Shown: positions 25,986-40,291 of the stretch, in pieces
Position numbering within the stretch: position 1 is the stretch's first letter
How the letters are laid out: each line of letters begins with the position of its first letter
NCBI RefSeq assembly: GCF_002803515.1
Contig: NZ_PHQX01000001.1
Location: 2,914,001 to 2,978,000, forward strand
DNA length: 64,000 nucleotides
Source: Stenotrophomonas lactitubi
GTDB taxonomy: Bacteria; Pseudomonadota; Gammaproteobacteria; Xanthomonadales; Xanthomonadaceae
Direction of reading: 5' to 3'
Program-made: the position numbers and the translations under genes
Notes under the pieces: generated by a model
What the model saw: the letters and a program-made list of their open reading frames with translations, nothing else
Databases searched by the model: none
What the model was told of the DNA's origin: nothing

Positions 25986-26585
25986 TTACGGGTACAGCAG
26001 CCGCTTGCTCCAGCGCCCTTCGGCACCGGCTTCATAACACCAGCGCTCGTGCAGGCGGAACTGCGCGCCGTACCAGAACTCGATGCGGTCAGGCACCACG
26101 CGCAGGCCACTCCAACCGTCCGGGCGCGGCACATCCTTGCCGTCGAAGCGCGCCTCGACCTCGGCCACGCGTGCGTCGAACTCCTCGCGCGTGTTCAACG
26201 TCTTCGACTGCAGCGAGGCCCACGCGCCGATCTGGCTCATGCGCGGACGGCTGGCAAAATAGGCATCGGCTTCGGCATCGGCCACCTGCTCCACGCTCCC
26301 CTCGATGCGCACCTGGATGCCAGCCTCGCGCAGGCTGCGCCACAGGAACAGCAGCGCCGCCTGCGGATTGGCCTGCAGTTCGGCGCCCTTGTGGCTGTCC
26401 AGATGGGTGTAGAACACGAAGCCGCGCTCGTCGAACGCCTTCAGCAACACAGTTCGCGCCGACGGCCGGCCCTGCGTATCGGCAGTGGCCACGGTCATCG
26501 CATTGGGCTCCACCTCACGGCTCTGTTTCGCTTCTTCAAACAGGGCGGCAAAGGTCGACAGGGCTTCGGCGTACAGGTCGCTCAT
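25986..26585 (-). CDS. pdxH: Pyridoxamine 5'-phosphate oxidase
   Basis: A 199-residue FMN-dependent oxidase that converts pyridoxine or pyridoxamine 5'-phosphate to pyridoxal phosphate. Family motifs include [21 protein letters not shown] (shown in part) near residues 30-50, [13 protein letters not shown] near 68-80, [12 protein letters not shown] near 125-136, and a C-terminal [12 protein letters not shown] with the PdxH ending LYP. Length fits the family (218 aa in E. coli). It is divergent from the P-loop kinase gene 40 bp away. Confidence 0.95.
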   Translation of the reverse strand: MSDLYAEALSTFAALFEEAKQSREVEPNAMTVATADTQGRPSARTVLLKAFDERGFVFYTHLDSHKGAELQANPQAALLFLWRSLREAGIQVRIEGSVEQVADAEADAYFASRPRMSQIGAWASLQSKTLNTREEFDARVAEVEARFDGKDVPRPDGWSGLRVVPDRIEFWYGAQFRLHERWCYEAGAEGRWSKRLLYP

Positions 26586-26625
26586 GACAGCATTCTTCTC
26601 ACACGGTTTGGGCTATTGTGGCGGC

Positions 26626-27453
26626 ATGGTCGCTGCTGCGTACATGCCCCAGGTGAAAGGATTCCCCGAAACAGTGGTCGAGCAGGCGCTGGATGACGCG
26701 CTGGGCAGCAGCACAGCCGTTCCAGTATTGGCGATCAGCGGCCTGCAGGGGAGCGGCAAATCGACGCTGGCCGCGCAGGTGGTCGCCCGTGCCCATGCCC
26801 GTGGCCTGAACGCCGCAACGCTCTCCATCGACGATGTCTACCTGACCCGCGCGCAGCGCCAGCGCCTGGCGCGTCAGGTACATCCCTTGTTGATCACCCG
26901 TGGCCCGCCGGGCACCCACGACCTGCCGCTGGCGCATGCGGTACTGGATGCAGTGGCCGCACGACAGCCGCTGGCCCTGCCCCGATTCGACAAACTGGCC
27001 GACGAGCGCCTGCCCGAAGCGCAGTGGCCGCAGCTCGAAAAGCCGCTGGACCTGCTGGTGTTCGAGGGCTGGTTCCTCGGCACTCCGGCGCAGGACGCTT
27101 CCGAACTGGACCCTCCCCTCAACGCACTCGAGCGCGAGGCCGATGCCGATGGCCGCTGGCGGCGCTGGTGCAACCAGGCGCTGGCCCGCGACTATCCGGC
27201 GCTGTGGCAGCGCTGCGACCGTCTGTGGTTCCTGCAGCCCCCGGATTTCTCGGTGGTGCCGCGTTGGCGCTGGCAGCAGGAGCAGAACCTGCAGGCGGCC
27301 CAGCCCGGCCGGCACGGCATGAGCCGGCCGCAGCTGGAGCGCTTCGTGCAGTACTACGAGCGGGTCAGCCGGCAGGCATTGCGTGCGCTGCCGGCCATTG
27401 CCGACCGGATGCTGGTGCTGGATGCGCAGCGCCAAGTGCAGGCGCTGCGCTGA
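26626..27453 (+). CDS. P-loop kinase, D-glycerate 3-kinase-like
   Basis: A 275-residue kinase with Walker A GLQGSGKST (residues 39-47), SIDDVYLT (about 66-73), and RGPPGTHDLPL (about 91-101). This arrangement matches the phosphoribulokinase/uridine-kinase-like GLYK family of D-glycerate 3-kinases (plants and fungi, with bacterial homologues such as YggC-like proteins). The likely reaction is ATP-dependent phosphorylation of D-glycerate. The substrate is inferred from family only. The ATG at 26644 is an alternative start. It converges on the dodecin gene with six bases between stop codons. Confidence 0.72.
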   Translation: MVAAAYMPQVKGFPETVVEQALDDALGSSTAVPVLAISGLQGSGKSTLAAQVVARAHARGLNAATLSIDDVYLTRAQRQRLARQVHPLLITRGPPGTHDLPLAHAVLDAVAARQPLALPRFDKLADERLPEAQWPQLEKPLDLLVFEGWFLGTPAQDASELDPPLNALEREADADGRWRRWCNQALARDYPALWQRCDRLWFLQPPDFSVVPRWRWQQEQNLQAAQPGRHGMSRPQLERFVQYYERVSRQALRALPAIADRMLVLDAQRQVQALR

Positions 27454-27459
27454 GCAGGC

Positions 27460-27663
27460 TCACTCCACCAGGAAGGTGATCCGCAGGTTCACCCGCCATT
27501 CGGTGATCTCACCGTTGCCGTCGGTGACCACCTTGGTCTCGTTGATCCAGGCGCCCTGGATGCCCTTGACCGTCCCGGACACCTTCTTCAATCCGCTGCG
27601 CACCGCGTCCTCCACGCTCTTGGGCGAGGACGCATTGATTTCGATGACCTTGGCAACCGACAT
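27460..27663 (-). CDS. Dodecin family flavin-binding protein
   Basis: A 67-residue protein with the dodecin sequence pattern: VAKVIEINASSPKSVEDAVR near the start, KKVSGTVKGIQGAWI in the middle and a beta-strand ending WRVNLRITFLVE. The tryptophan in GAWI is the residue that stacks on flavin in bacterial dodecins. Dodecins form hollow dodecamers that bind and buffer FMN or riboflavin. The ATG at 27663 gives standard length; longer in-frame starts are not family-like. Confidence 0.93.
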   Translation of the reverse strand: MSVAKVIEINASSPKSVEDAVRSGLKKVSGTVKGIQGAWINETKVVTDGNGEITEWRVNLRITFLVE

Positions 27664-27761
27664 GGCAGGTACTCCGTCAGGCGCGGGAAACCCCGCAGGA
27701 ACCTCCACCCTGACGTGAAGAACGTAAAGGCCAAGGCACGGAGGTGTTAGCATCAGAGGGC

Positions 27762-28304
27762 ATGAATCCCGCTCCGAACCTGATCCTGATCGGCCCGATG
27801 GGCGCCGGTAAAACCTGCATCGGCCGCCGCCTCGCCGAGCGCTTCACGCTGGACTTCGTCGACGTCGACCAGGCCATCGTCGATGCGACCGGGGCCAGCA
27901 TCCCCACGATCTTCGAACACTCCGGCGAGGCCGGCTTCCGCGCCCATGAGCGCCAGGCACTGGCACAGGTGCTGGCCGGCCGTGGCCAGCTGGTGTCCAC
28001 CGGCGGTGGTGCCGTGCTCGACCCGGACAATCGCGCCCTGATCGCCCGGCGTGGCTTTGTCGTCTACCTCCGGGTCAGCGTCGCGGCCCAGCTGGAGCGC
28101 CTGTCACGCGACAAGGCGCGCCCCCTGCTGCAGCGGCCGGACCGCGAACAGGTACTGCAGGATCTGGCCGCGCATCGCGACCCGCTGTATCGCGACCTGG
28201 CCGATGTCACCCTTGATACCGACCCGTTTACTGCAGCCGATGCGACCGCCCAGCTTGTGCTCAAGCTGGCCACGCACTGGCAGCGACAGGACCCCACTGC
28301 ATGA
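27762..28304 (+). CDS. aroK: Shikimate kinase
   Basis: A 180-residue nucleoside-kinase-fold enzyme that phosphorylates shikimate at O3. Walker A GPMGAGKT lies at about residues 10-17, followed by the shikimate-binding FVDVDQAI (about 35) and GGGAVL (about 80), with an [11 protein letters not shown] lid region (about 115). The ATG at 27762 fits the family; a GTG at 27744 is possible. Its stop overlaps the aroB start in ATGA (28301-28304), so the two shikimate-pathway genes are coupled. Confidence 0.95.
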   Translation: MNPAPNLILIGPMGAGKTCIGRRLAERFTLDFVDVDQAIVDATGASIPTIFEHSGEAGFRAHERQALAQVLAGRGQLVSTGGGAVLDPDNRALIARRGFVVYLRVSVAAQLERLSRDKARPLLQRPDREQVLQDLAAHRDPLYRDLADVTLDTDPFTAADATAQLVLKLATHWQRQDPTA

Positions 28305-29413
28305 CTTCCCCTGCCCTGCTGCAGGTCGCCGTTGGCGGCGACCGCCCCTATTCCATCACCATTGGCGCCGGCGCCCAGGCCGACGGTTCCGCGCTGGCCA
28401 ACCATGTACGCGGCCGCCATGTGCTGCTGGTCAGCGACAGCGAGGTTGCGCCGCGCTATCTGGATGCCGTCAGGCAGACCCTGCTGGCCGCACGCCCGGA
28501 CCTGATCGTGGGTGAGCACGTGCTCGCTGCCGGCGAAGCCTCCAAGACCCTGGCCGAGTTCGGCTCGGTCATCGAGGCGCTGGCTGCGCTCGGCGCAACC
28601 CGTGATGCCTGCGTGTTCGCCCTCGGCGGCGGTGTGGTCGGCGACCTTGCCGGCTTTGCCGCGGCCTGCTGGATGCGCGGCGTCGACTGCGTGCAGCTGC
28701 CGACCACGCTGCTGGCGATGGTCGACTCCTCGGTGGGCGGCAAGACCGCCGTGGATATCCCGGCCGGCAAGAATCTGGTCGGCGCGTTCCATCCGCCGCG
28801 TGCGGTGATCGCCGATACCCGCGTGCTGACCACCCTGCCGCCGCGTGAGCTGCGCGCCGGCCTGGCTGAAGTGGTGAAGTACGGTGCGCTGGGTGATGCG
28901 CTTTTCTTCGAGTGGTTGCAGCAGCATGCCGACGCCCTGGTGGCCGGCGAGGATGCCGTGATCGCCGAAGCCATCGCCCGCAGCTGCCGGCACAAGGCGG
29001 CGATCGTCGAGCGCGATCCCTTCGAGAAGGGCGAACGCGCCCTGCTCAACCTCGGCCACACCTTCGGCCACGCCATCGAAACCGAACAGGGCTACTCCGC
29101 ACCGGGGCGCGATGCGCTCAACCACGGTGAGGCCGTAGCGGTGGGCATGGTGCTGGCCGCCCGCCTCTCCACCCAGCTGGGCCTGGCCGAGGACGCCGAC
29201 CGTGTGCGCCTGCAGGCCCTGTTGGAGCAGTTGGGCCTGCCGGTGGCAATCCCCGCCGGACTGGACCCGCAGGCCCTGCTCGGCCGCATGCGCCTGGACA
29301 AGAAGAACGTGGCCGGCCGTCTGCGCCTGGTGCTGTGGCGCGGCATGGGCCGTGCCGAAGTGGTGCCGGATGTGGATGAAGCGGCGGTACTGAAGGTGCT
29401 GGGCGAAGGCTGA
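28301..29413 (+). CDS. aroB: 3-dehydroquinate synthase
   Basis: A 370-residue NAD- and metal-dependent enzyme of the shikimate pathway, converting DAHP to 3-dehydroquinate. Signature segments are [19 protein letters not shown] (about residues 108-126), the [18 protein letters not shown] stretch (about 132-149), GLAEVVKYG (about 187), and [12 protein letters not shown] (about 248-259) with metal-ligand histidines. It overlaps aroK by four bases. The usual damX or deoD neighbours are absent; a WGR gene and hemE follow. Confidence 0.96.
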   Translation: MTSPALLQVAVGGDRPYSITIGAGAQADGSALANHVRGRHVLLVSDSEVAPRYLDAVRQTLLAARPDLIVGEHVLAAGEASKTLAEFGSVIEALAALGATRDACVFALGGGVVGDLAGFAAACWMRGVDCVQLPTTLLAMVDSSVGGKTAVDIPAGKNLVGAFHPPRAVIADTRVLTTLPPRELRAGLAEVVKYGALGDALFFEWLQQHADALVAGEDAVIAEAIARSCRHKAAIVERDPFEKGERALLNLGHTFGHAIETEQGYSAPGRDALNHGEAVAVGMVLAARLSTQLGLAEDADRVRLQALLEQLGLPVAIPAGLDPQALLGRMRLDKKNVAGRLRLVLWRGMGRAEVVPDVDEAAVLKVLGEG

Positions 29414-29426
29414 CCGCTTCCGCGTT

Positions 29427-29492
29427 CGCCGGGCATGGCCCGGTGCTACCGGGGAGGTTTCATGAGGTTGCCGGCCAGCGGCCGGCACTACC
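29427..29492. repeat. Two SMAG-type repeat units
   Basis: One unit (29427-29450) has the GCCGGGCATGGCCCGG stem ending in CTACC. A second (29466-29492) has the GCCGGCC/GGCCGGC stem ending in CTACC. Both point the same way and lie between aroB and the WGR gene. Confidence 0.85.
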
Positions 29493-29535
29493 GCGTTGCG
29501 GCAGGGGTCACACCACCCCCGCTACAATCGACGCC

Positions 29536-29775
29536 ATGCACGTCCACCTGCAACAACCCGCCGACGGTGCCCAGGCACCGCGCTTCCTGCGCCTGACCTT
29601 GGTCCCGGACCTGTTCGGCGGCTGGGAGCTGCTGCGCGAATCCGGCCGCGTCGGCGCCCGCTCGCAGCTGCGGCGCGAGCTGTACCTCAAGGCCGACGAA
29701 GCCCGCCACGCCTACGAGAAGGCCCGCGATGCCGAACTGCATCGGGGCTTCCAGATTCTTTCGCACGGCGACTGA
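29536..29775 (+). CDS. Small WGR-domain-like protein
   Basis: A 79-residue protein made almost entirely of a WGR-like domain: [24 protein letters not shown], with the tryptophan of WGR replaced (SGR), then a helical region with the [13 protein letters not shown] pattern. WGR domains occur in PARP proteins and in bacterial MolR-type proteins, where they bind nucleic acids; the role of stand-alone bacterial forms is unknown. The ATG at 29536 gives MHVHLQQ. It lies between aroB and hemE. Confidence 0.7.
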   Translation: MHVHLQQPADGAQAPRFLRLTLVPDLFGGWELLRESGRVGARSQLRRELYLKADEARHAYEKARDAELHRGFQILSHGD

Positions 29776-29812
29776 CTGCGCCGCTGCCCTTTTCGCCCAA
29801 GGAATGCCCACT

Positions 29813-30886
29813 GTGACCAGCCCTCTCCGCAACGATCGCCTGCTGCGCGCCCTGCGCCGCGAACCGGTGGACTGCACCCCCGTCTGGCTGATGCGCCAGG
29901 CCGGCCGCTACCTGCCGGAATATCGCGCCACCCGGGCCAAGGCCGGCAGCTTCCTGGCCATGGCCAAGAACCCGGAGATCGCCTGCGAAGTCACCCTGCA
30001 GCCGCTGCGCCGCTTCCCGCTGGACGCGGCCATCCTGTTCTCGGACATCCTCACCATTCCCGATGCAATGGGCCTGGAGCTGTACTTCGTCGAAGGCGAA
30101 GGCCCGAAGTTCCGCCACCCGGTGCGCGATGAAGCGGCCATCGCCAGGCTGGCGGTCCCGGACATGGAACAGGACCTGGGCTACGTAATGGACGCGGTGC
30201 GCCTGATCCGCCGCGAACTGGACGGCCAGGTGCCGCTGATCGGTTTCTCCGGCAGCCCGTGGACGTTGGCCTGCTACATGGTCGAAGGCGGCGGCAGCAA
30301 GGATTTCGCGCGCATCAAGGCGATGGCGCTGAATCATCCGCAGGCCCTGCACCGTCTGCTGGAGGTAACCACCGACGCGGTGATCGCCTATCTCGGCGCG
30401 CAGCGCGCCGCCGGTGCGCAGGCCCTGCAGGTGTTCGACACCTGGGGTGGCGTGCTGTCGCCGGCAATGTACCGCGAGTTCTCGCTGCGCTATCTGCAGC
30501 GCATCGCCGAAGGCCTGGAGCGCGGCGAAGGCAGCGAGCGCACGCCGCTGATCCTGTTCGGCAAGGGCACCGGCCTGCACCTGGAAGCGCTGTCGCAGAC
30601 CGGCGCCGATGCGCTCGGCCTGGACTGGACGCTGGACCTGGATGAAGCACTGCGCCGCACCGGGGGGCGCGTAGCCCTGCAGGGCAACCTGGACCCGACC
30701 ACGCTGTATGCCTCGCCCGATGCGATCGCCGCGGCGGCCGCACGTGTGCTCGACACCTATGCCGCCGGCAATGGCGGTTCGCGCGAGGGCCATGTGTTCA
30801 ACCTCGGCCACGGCATGTCGCCGGACATGGACCCGGCCCATGTACAGGTGCTGGTCGACGCGGTGCACGCGCACAGCCAACGCTGA
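29813..30886 (+). CDS. hemE: Uroporphyrinogen decarboxylase
   Basis: A 357-residue enzyme that decarboxylates uroporphyrinogen III to coproporphyrinogen III in haem synthesis. Signatures are [16 protein letters not shown] (about residues 21-36) with the catalytic-cleft arginine, and [13 protein letters not shown] (about 144-156). The GTG at 29813 is chosen because AAGGA lies nine bases upstream and the resulting start aligns with E. coli HemE; an ATG at 29804 would place that ribosome site too close. Confidence 0.95.
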   Translation: MTSPLRNDRLLRALRREPVDCTPVWLMRQAGRYLPEYRATRAKAGSFLAMAKNPEIACEVTLQPLRRFPLDAAILFSDILTIPDAMGLELYFVEGEGPKFRHPVRDEAAIARLAVPDMEQDLGYVMDAVRLIRRELDGQVPLIGFSGSPWTLACYMVEGGGSKDFARIKAMALNHPQALHRLLEVTTDAVIAYLGAQRAAGAQALQVFDTWGGVLSPAMYREFSLRYLQRIAEGLERGEGSERTPLILFGKGTGLHLEALSQTGADALGLDWTLDLDEALRRTGGRVALQGNLDPTTLYASPDAIAAAAARVLDTYAAGNGGSREGHVFNLGHGMSPDMDPAHVQVLVDAVHAHSQR

Positions 30887-30977
30887 GCATTCCGCATGCA
30901 GTCGCGGCGCGATGTTGATCGCGCCGTGACCCGCAGTGCGCGATCATGGTGCCCCCACGTTGCACCGGCCCCACCCC

Positions 30978-32387
30978 ATGTCCACAGCGCCATCGACCTA
31001 CACCCGCCAGCGCCCACTGCTGTGGCTGGTGTCCTTGGCGATCTTCATGCAGATGCTGGACTCGACCATCGTCAACACGGCGCTGCCGGCGATGGCGGCC
31101 AGCCTCGGCGAAAGCCCCCTGCAGATGCAGTCGGTGGTCTTCAGCTACGCACTGGCCGTGGCCACCTTCATCCCCGCCTCCGGCTGGATCGCCGACCGCT
31201 ACGGCACCCGTCGCACCTTCCTGGTAGCGATCATCCTGTTCACCCTCGGCTCGCTGGCCTGCGCCTTGGCCCAGCACCTGCACCAGCTGGTCGGCGCACG
31301 CGTGCTGCAGGGCATCGGTGGCGCGATGCTGCTGCCGGTCGGGCGCCTGGCGGTGATGCGCTCGGTGCCTCGCGAGGACTTTCTGCGTGCGATGAGCTTC
31401 ATCGCCATCCCCGCACTGGTCGGTCCGCTGATCGGCCCGACCCTGGGCGGCTGGCTGGTCGAAATCGCATCATGGCACTGGGTGTTCCTGATCAACCTGC
31501 CGATCGGCGTCATCGGCTTCATCGCAGCGATGAAGATCATGCCCGACCACTACGCCAGCCACCGCACCCGTTTCGACCTGCGCGGCTACGCCATGCTGGC
31601 CTTTGCGATGGTGGTGCTGTCGCTGGCGCTGGATGGCATCTCCGGGCTCGGCACACCGCACGCGCTGGTGATGCTGATGACCGTGGCCGGCCTGGCTGCG
31701 CTGGTCGGCTACTGGCTGCACGCGGCCAATTCAACCGCACCGCTGTTCTCGCTGGCGCTGTTCCGCGTGCCCAGCTATCGCATCGGCATTCTCGGCAACC
31801 TGTTCTCGCGCATCGGCAGCAGTGCCATGCCGATGCTGATTCCGCTGCTGCTGCAGGTCGGCCTTGGCCTGGGGCCGATGAACGCCGGCCTGATGATGGT
31901 GCCGGTGGCGGCCGCGGGCATGGTGTCGAAGAAGTTGGCGGTGAAGCTGGTTGAACGCTACGGCTATCGCCGCGTACTGATGACCAACACCGTGCTGGTC
32001 GGCCTGGCGATGGCCAGCTTCATCCTGATGACACCGGGCCAGCACCTGAGCGTGCGCCTGCTGCAGCTGGCGTTCTTCGGTGCGGTCAATTCGCTGCAGT
32101 TCACCGTGATGAACACCGTCACCCTGCGCGACCTGGATCGTGAGTTCGCCAGTTCCGGCAACAGCCTGCTGTCGATGGTGATGATGCTCGCCGCCGGCTT
32201 CGGTGCGGCTGCTGCAGGCAGCCTGCTGGCCGCGTTCGGTACGCAGCTGGAAGGCCACGGCGCGACGGCGGCGCTGCACGCCACGTTCCTGTGCGTCGGC
32301 GCGATCACCCTGACCTCGACGCTGATCTTCTGGCAGCTGCCCGACACCAAGCCGGAGCCGCGCGAGGTCGAGCACGTAGCGGAGTAG
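30978..32387 (+). CDS. mdtD: DHA2-family MFS multidrug exporter, MdtD-like
   Basis: A 469-residue major facilitator with 13-14 hydrophobic helices. The start FMQMLDSTIVNTALPAMA is the DHA2 motif, followed by ASGWIADRYGTRR (motif A region), GARVLQGIGGAMLLPVGRL, and GPLIGPTLGGWLVEI (antiporter motif C). Length and sequence resemble E. coli MdtD (471 aa). It likely exports small toxic compounds in exchange for protons; the substrate is not predictable. A nested inverted-repeat element starts three bases after its stop. Confidence 0.85.
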   Translation: MSTAPSTYTRQRPLLWLVSLAIFMQMLDSTIVNTALPAMAASLGESPLQMQSVVFSYALAVATFIPASGWIADRYGTRRTFLVAIILFTLGSLACALAQHLHQLVGARVLQGIGGAMLLPVGRLAVMRSVPREDFLRAMSFIAIPALVGPLIGPTLGGWLVEIASWHWVFLINLPIGVIGFIAAMKIMPDHYASHRTRFDLRGYAMLAFAMVVLSLALDGISGLGTPHALVMLMTVAGLAALVGYWLHAANSTAPLFSLALFRVPSYRIGILGNLFSRIGSSAMPMLIPLLLQVGLGLGPMNAGLMMVPVAAAGMVSKKLAVKLVERYGYRRVLMTNTVLVGLAMASFILMTPGQHLSVRLLQLAFFGAVNSLQFTVMNTVTLRDLDREFASSGNSLLSMVMMLAAGFGAAAAGSLLAAFGTQLEGHGATAALHATFLCVGAITLTSTLIFWQLPDTKPEPREVEHVAE

Positions 32388-32485
32388 TGGGTTCGGCAGG
32401 GCTGCGCCCTGCACCTGCAGAGGCCACTGCGCAAGCAACAGCAACGGCAACGGCAACAGCAACAGCGGGCTATCCGTGGGATGGC

Positions 32486-32581
32486 GGGGCGGTGTCGGAT
32501 TGCGGGGACGCCGCAAGTACGTCCCTGTAGGCTTGGCCGCGGCATCCATGCCGCGGACACCCCGCAATCCGACACCGCCCC
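32486..32581 (-). repeat. Long hairpin with conserved core, copy A
   Basis: A perfect 22-bp outer stem (GGGGCGGTGTCGGATTGC... paired with its complement ending at 32581) encloses an inner hairpin with a CATGGATG centre (minus strand) flanked by GCCGCGG arms, then CCTACAGGGACGTACTTGC and GGCGTCC. The core matches copies at 32771 and 54171 while the outer stem does not. Confidence 0.85.
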
Positions 32582-32770
32582 ACCTTCGACAGATTTCCGG
32601 TGGCTGATGGATCCACGCCATGCGTGAATCCATGTCCATCGAGATAGAATATTTCGACAATTGAACGAACAGCATCCACGCATGGCGTGGATCTACAGTG
32701 TCGACCAAGGTCGACACCCACCAACAGCAACACAGAACGCCGTTCCGACAGATCGCGGAAATCTGTCGAA

Positions 32771-32871
32771 GGCGGGGTGGGTCCGGTTGCGGGGGCGTGA
32801 GCGCCATGGATGGCGCGACCGAGCTTACATGGACGTACTTGCAGCGTCCCCCGAACCGGACCCACCCCGCC
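32771..32871 (+). repeat. Long hairpin with conserved core, copy B
   Basis: An outer stem of about 25 pairs (GGCGGGGTGGGTCCGGTT and its complement, one bulge) encloses an inner stem GCGCCAT/ATGGCGC with GG loop (801-816 of this kilobase), then CGACCGAGC, TTACATGGACGTACTTGC and AGCGTCC. It is inverted relative to copy A in the same element. Confidence 0.85.
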
Positions 32872-32953
32872 ATCCCACGGATAGCCAGCTGTTGCTGTTG
32901 CTTCGGCCGTTGCTGTTGCCTCTGCAGGTGCAGGGCGCAGCCCTGCCGAACTT

Positions 32954-36484
<3,531 letters not shown>

Positions 36485-36580
36485 CGATGGCCTCCTCACG
36501 CTGCTGTTGATGATGCCCACGCCGTGGGCGTCGGCATGGTAAACCGAAAGTTGCGGGATTCACGCCGCAGGATGCCGTAC

Positions 36581-39500
36581 TCAGCTGATGATCTGGCGTT
36601 TATTGCGCGCCTGGGCAATCGCCGCCACCAGCAGATCGCCGGTCACCGGCTTGCGCAGGAAACCATCGAATCCGGCCGCAAGCACCTGGGTCTCGGCATA
36701 GGCATCCGAGCGCGCGGTAACGGCCACCAACGGCAGCTCGTAGCCCATCGCGCGCAGCTGGCGGGCGATGGCGGTGCCGTCGAGTGCCGGCAGGTCGAGG
36801 TCGAGCAGGCCGACATCGAATCCCTCTGTGGATATCTCCGACAGTGCGCCCAGGCCATGCAGCACGTGTACCACCTCATGGCCGCGGCCGCGCAGCAGGC
36901 CAGCGATGACCTCGGCAACGGTTGCATCGTCCTCGACCAGCAGGATGCGCAGTGCAGGCAGGGTCGGCGACGCTGCCTCACCAGGGCTGGAGGCCTGCTG
37001 CCGGCTCCATGGCAGCGGCAACCGCACTGCGAAACGTGCGCCGCGCCCCGGCTGGCTGTCGACATCGATGCGGCCGCCCATCGCCACGGCCAGCTCCTGG
37101 CAGATCGCCAGACCCAGCCCGCTGCCGCCATAACGCGAGGCGGTGCGCGGGCCATCGGCCTGTTCGAAGCGGTGGAACAGGCGCTGCTGCTGTTCGGCAT
37201 TGATGCCCGGCCCGCTGTCGCTGACTTCAAAGGTCACCGCACCACCGTCCTCGTCCAGGCGCGCCGCCAGACCGACATGGCCGCGCTCGGTGAACTTGAT
37301 CGCGTTGCCCAGCAGGTTCAGCAGGATCTGGCGGACGCGCATCTCATCGCCACTGACGCAGATCGGGCCAGGCAGTGCATCCCCGCGTTGGAAAGCCAGC
37401 CTGCGCTGTTGTGCCATCGGCTGCATCAATGCCTGCACCTGGGCCAGCAGTGCGCCCAGGTCGAACGGCCGGATGTCCAGTTCAAGCCGGCCGGCCTCGA
37501 TCCGTGCCAGGTCCAACGCATCATTGACCAGCCGCAGCAGATGGCTGCCGGCCTGCTGGATGGAGCCTGCATAGCTGCGCTGCACCGGGTCCAGTTCGGT
37601 GGCCAGCAGCAGTTCGCTCATGCCCAGTACGCCGGTCATCGGCGTGCGCACTTCGTGGCCCAGGGTCGCCAGGAAGCGGCTCTTGGCCTGCGATGCCTGC
37701 TCGGCGATCTGCTGCTTGTGCACCGTCAACTGCCACTGCTGGCGCCGCCGCAGCCGCCTGCGGATCGACCACAGCAGTGCCAACAGCAACAGCGAGCCCA
37801 GCATCACGTAGCCGAAGATCGCCATGCCGCTGCGCCACCAGGGCGGCAACACCTTGATGTGCAACTGCTGCGAGGGTGTCCACGGGCCACTGGCCGATGC
37901 GGCCTGCACCTCGATCGAATAGGCCCCGGGCGGCAGCCGCGACAACGTACGCTGGCCATCCCCGCCCTGTTCCACCCAGTTCTGGTCGTAGCCCTCCACG
38001 CGGAACCGGTAGCGGTTGCCCTGCGGGTTGGCATAGGACAACAGCCGCGCATCGATCTGCAGGTCACGGTCATCGGGCCCCAGCAACAGCAGGCCGGAGG
38101 TCGGCAAGGGCTGCCAGCCGCGCGCATCATCACGACGCACGCGCACCTGCGCGATCACCAGCTGCGACGGCGGAAGTTCGACGTCGGCGGCATTCGGATC
38201 GAAGCCCACCATGCCGGTCTGGGTAACGGCCAGCACCCGGCCATCCGCATCGATCGCCGGCGGGCGTCCGGTGAATTCGGCATCGAGCAGGCCATCGCGC
38301 TCATTGAATATCTGCAGGCGACGCTGTTTCGGATCCCAGCGCAGCAGGCCACGCGGTGTCGTCGCCCACAACTGCCCGTTCGCAGCCAGGGCCAGCCCAC
38401 CCATGCTGACCGGCGGCACGCCGGCGCCAGCATCGACGCGCTGGATCAGGCGCAGGCTGAGGCCATCCCACTGGTAGCGTTCAAATGCGCCTTGGCGTGC
38501 GATCCACATCTGCCGGGGATCGATCCACACCAGATCGTAGATCGGGCCCCTGGAAACGCCGGGTACCGCTTCGAAGCGGTCACCCTGCTCGCGCAGGATG
38601 CCCATTTCCCCCATCACCCAGGCCCGCCCCGTGGCATCGAAGCGGATCTGTTCGACCGGCGCATCGGTGTTGCCACGCAGCGTCGCGCCATCGAAAGTGC
38701 GCAACAGGCGGCCCTCGGCACTGCGCTGCTGCAGGCCCAGATTCATCACCGACACCCAGACCGTGCCATCAGGCGCCTGCCGCATCAGATCGATCCGCTG
38801 CCGCAGGTCGGAGCCGCCGCCGATGCGCCAGTCGCGCAGCGCACGGGTGGCCGGGTCATAGACGCTGATGCGTCCCGCGCGGCCCAGCCACAGCCGCCCA
38901 TCGGGACGTGGCAGCACCGACCACACCGCGCCACCGCCGAGCTCGCGGTCGCTGGCCAGCAGCCTCAACGTCCCCTGCGCATCGATCTGGTAGACACCAT
39001 GGGCAGAGCCAACGTAGTAGCTGCGACCGTCACTGGCGGCGCTCAACAGGTACTGGCTGTCGAGCGGTTTGCCATCAAGCTGGTACCAGGTCGAAAAACG
39101 CCGCCAGTCTGGCGGAAGGTAGGCCAGGCCCTGGGTCAACAACGCGACCCACAGACCTCCTTCATGATCCTGCAGCAGGTCGAGCACGCCACTATGGCCC
39201 GTCAGGAAGCCACTGCCACGGTCGCCTTCCAGCTTGCGCAGCACCTGGCCGTCACCGCGCAGCAGGCCATCGGAGGTTCCCGCCCAGTAGCCTCCGCGGC
39301 TGTCGGGCAGCACCAGTGCCGAACGCAGGCCGGCGCTGTCGGCCCAGGCAGGTCGCGTTACCCGATCCTGCGCATCGATGCGGTACAGGCCGTCGTTCTG
39401 TGTGCCGACCCAGACTGCGCCATCGGCATCGCGGCTCAGCCGCAGCACGCTGACTGCCGCCAGTTCGCGCGGCGCCACGGCTTCAAAGGCATGGCCGTTC

Positions 39501-40126
39501 CAGCGCGCCACGCCGGTTTCGGTTCCCACCCACAGCCGTCCCTGCGCATCGACCAGGCTGCTGAAAACGGTGTCGCTCGGCAGTCCGCCAGGCTGCGCCG
39601 GATCATGCTGGAAATGGCGCAGCGAGCCGTCTTCGCCGAAGCGGCAGACCCCATGGCTGCTGCTGCCGATCCATAGCGCATCCTCGGCATAGGCCAGCGT
39701 CCAGAACTGTCCCTGGCAGCCGTCGGTGACGGAATCGAAGGTCTTGAAGCGCTCGCGATCGGCATCCAGGCGGGCCAGCCCCTTGCCGTTGATGCCGACC
39801 CATACCCGGTCGAGCGGGTCGACCAGCAGGGTTTCGATCTCGTTGCCGGGCAGCGAATCCGGTTGTGCCGGGTCGTGCTGCCACACCCGCAGTTCACCAC
39901 CGTCATAGCGGGCCAGGCCGCCGTCGGTGGCAGCCCACACACGGCCCTGTCGGTCTTCGGCCAGCGCGACCACCATGCGCGAGGGCAATCCCTCGGCCGC
40001 GCCGAAACGGCGCAGGCGCGGCGTTTCGCCGGCCATGTCCAAGGTCGCGGCTGCAGCGGAAAGCGCCAACAGCACCAGACCTGCTCCTGCAATGCCTTGG
40101 CACCACCGGCGCCAGCCGCTCGTCAT
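36581..40126 (-). CDS. Hybrid histidine kinase with periplasmic beta-propeller sensor (paralogue)
   Basis: A 1181-residue protein with the same layout as its downstream neighbour: signal peptide ([20 protein letters not shown]), propeller repeats ([29 protein letters not shown]), Y_Y_Y domain, membrane helix (about 790-810), HisKA with [17 protein letters not shown], ATPase domain ([25 protein letters not shown]) and a receiver ([11 protein letters not shown]). The kinase parts of the two proteins are highly similar and the sensor parts much less so, as expected for a tandem duplication with diverged input. It lies 96 bp upstream and may share a promoter with the second kinase. Confidence 0.88.
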   Translation of the reverse strand: MTSGWRRWCQGIAGAGLVLLALSAAAATLDMAGETPRLRRFGAAEGLPSRMVVALAEDRQGRVWAATDGGLARYDGGELRVWQHDPAQPDSLPGNEIETLLVDPLDRVWVGINGKGLARLDADRERFKTFDSVTDGCQGQFWTLAYAEDALWIGSSSHGVCRFGEDGSLRHFQHDPAQPGGLPSDTVFSSLVDAQGRLWVGTETGVARWNGHAFEAVAPRELAAVSVLRLSRDADGAVWVGTQNDGLYRIDAQDRVTRPAWADSAGLRSALVLPDSRGGYWAGTSDGLLRGDGQVLRKLEGDRGSGFLTGHSGVLDLLQDHEGGLWVALLTQGLAYLPPDWRRFSTWYQLDGKPLDSQYLLSAASDGRSYYVGSAHGVYQIDAQGTLRLLASDRELGGGAVWSVLPRPDGRLWLGRAGRISVYDPATRALRDWRIGGGSDLRQRIDLMRQAPDGTVWVSVMNLGLQQRSAEGRLLRTFDGATLRGNTDAPVEQIRFDATGRAWVMGEMGILREQGDRFEAVPGVSRGPIYDLVWIDPRQMWIARQGAFERYQWDGLSLRLIQRVDAGAGVPPVSMGGLALAANGQLWATTPRGLLRWDPKQRRLQIFNERDGLLDAEFTGRPPAIDADGRVLAVTQTGMVGFDPNAADVELPPSQLVIAQVRVRRDDARGWQPLPTSGLLLLGPDDRDLQIDARLLSYANPQGNRYRFRVEGYDQNWVEQGGDGQRTLSRLPPGAYSIEVQAASASGPWTPSQQLHIKVLPPWWRSGMAIFGYVMLGSLLLLALLWSIRRRLRRRQQWQLTVHKQQIAEQASQAKSRFLATLGHEVRTPMTGVLGMSELLLATELDPVQRSYAGSIQQAGSHLLRLVNDALDLARIEAGRLELDIRPFDLGALLAQVQALMQPMAQQRRLAFQRGDALPGPICVSGDEMRVRQILLNLLGNAIKFTERGHVGLAARLDEDGGAVTFEVSDSGPGINAEQQQRLFHRFEQADGPRTASRYGGSGLGLAICQELAVAMGGRIDVDSQPGRGARFAVRLPLPWSRQQASSPGEAASPTLPALRILLVEDDATVAEVIAGLLRGRGHEVVHVLHGLGALSEISTEGFDVGLLDLDLPALDGTAIARQLRAMGYELPLVAVTARSDAYAETQVLAAGFDGFLRKPVTGDLLVAAIAQARNKRQIIS

Positions 40127-40291
40127 CCTGAACCCCCTGTCCTGTGCCGATTGTCACACAGGGCTGCAGCCATCGCTGCAACAGCCTGTTTCCGGCCACA
40201 TCGGCACCACGAACTGTTGCAGCCGTGGACACAGCGTTGCGCAGGGGCTATGGGTATGATCGAACAGTCTTTTTCCCGGAGTCCACCGCCG

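Larger units (their letters stand above)
32391..32951. repeat. 0.56-kb nested inverted-repeat element
   Basis: This fills the whole gap between the convergent mdtD-like and kinase genes. The outer arms are inverted copies: GTTCGGCAGGGC...CTGCAGAGGC plus a (GCAACA/G)n tract and TATCCGTGGGATGGCGGGG on the left, and the complement on the right (CCATCCCACGGATAG ... GCCCTGCCGAAC, ending 32951). Inside lie two long hairpins in opposite orientation (32486-32581 and 32771-32871) and a further inverted pair CCTTCGACAGATTTCC (32583-32598 and 32759-32774). The centre has ATCCACGC/GCGTGGAT and GTGTCGACC/GGTCGACAC palindromes near 32674-32717. No ORF of note lies within. Confidence 0.85.

Noticed and set aside
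32391..32951. An insertion sequence or integron at the inverted-repeat element
   Set aside because: No transposase or integrase frame is present, and no clear target-site duplication was seen at the edges. The attC-like resemblance of the hairpins is superficial on present evidence.
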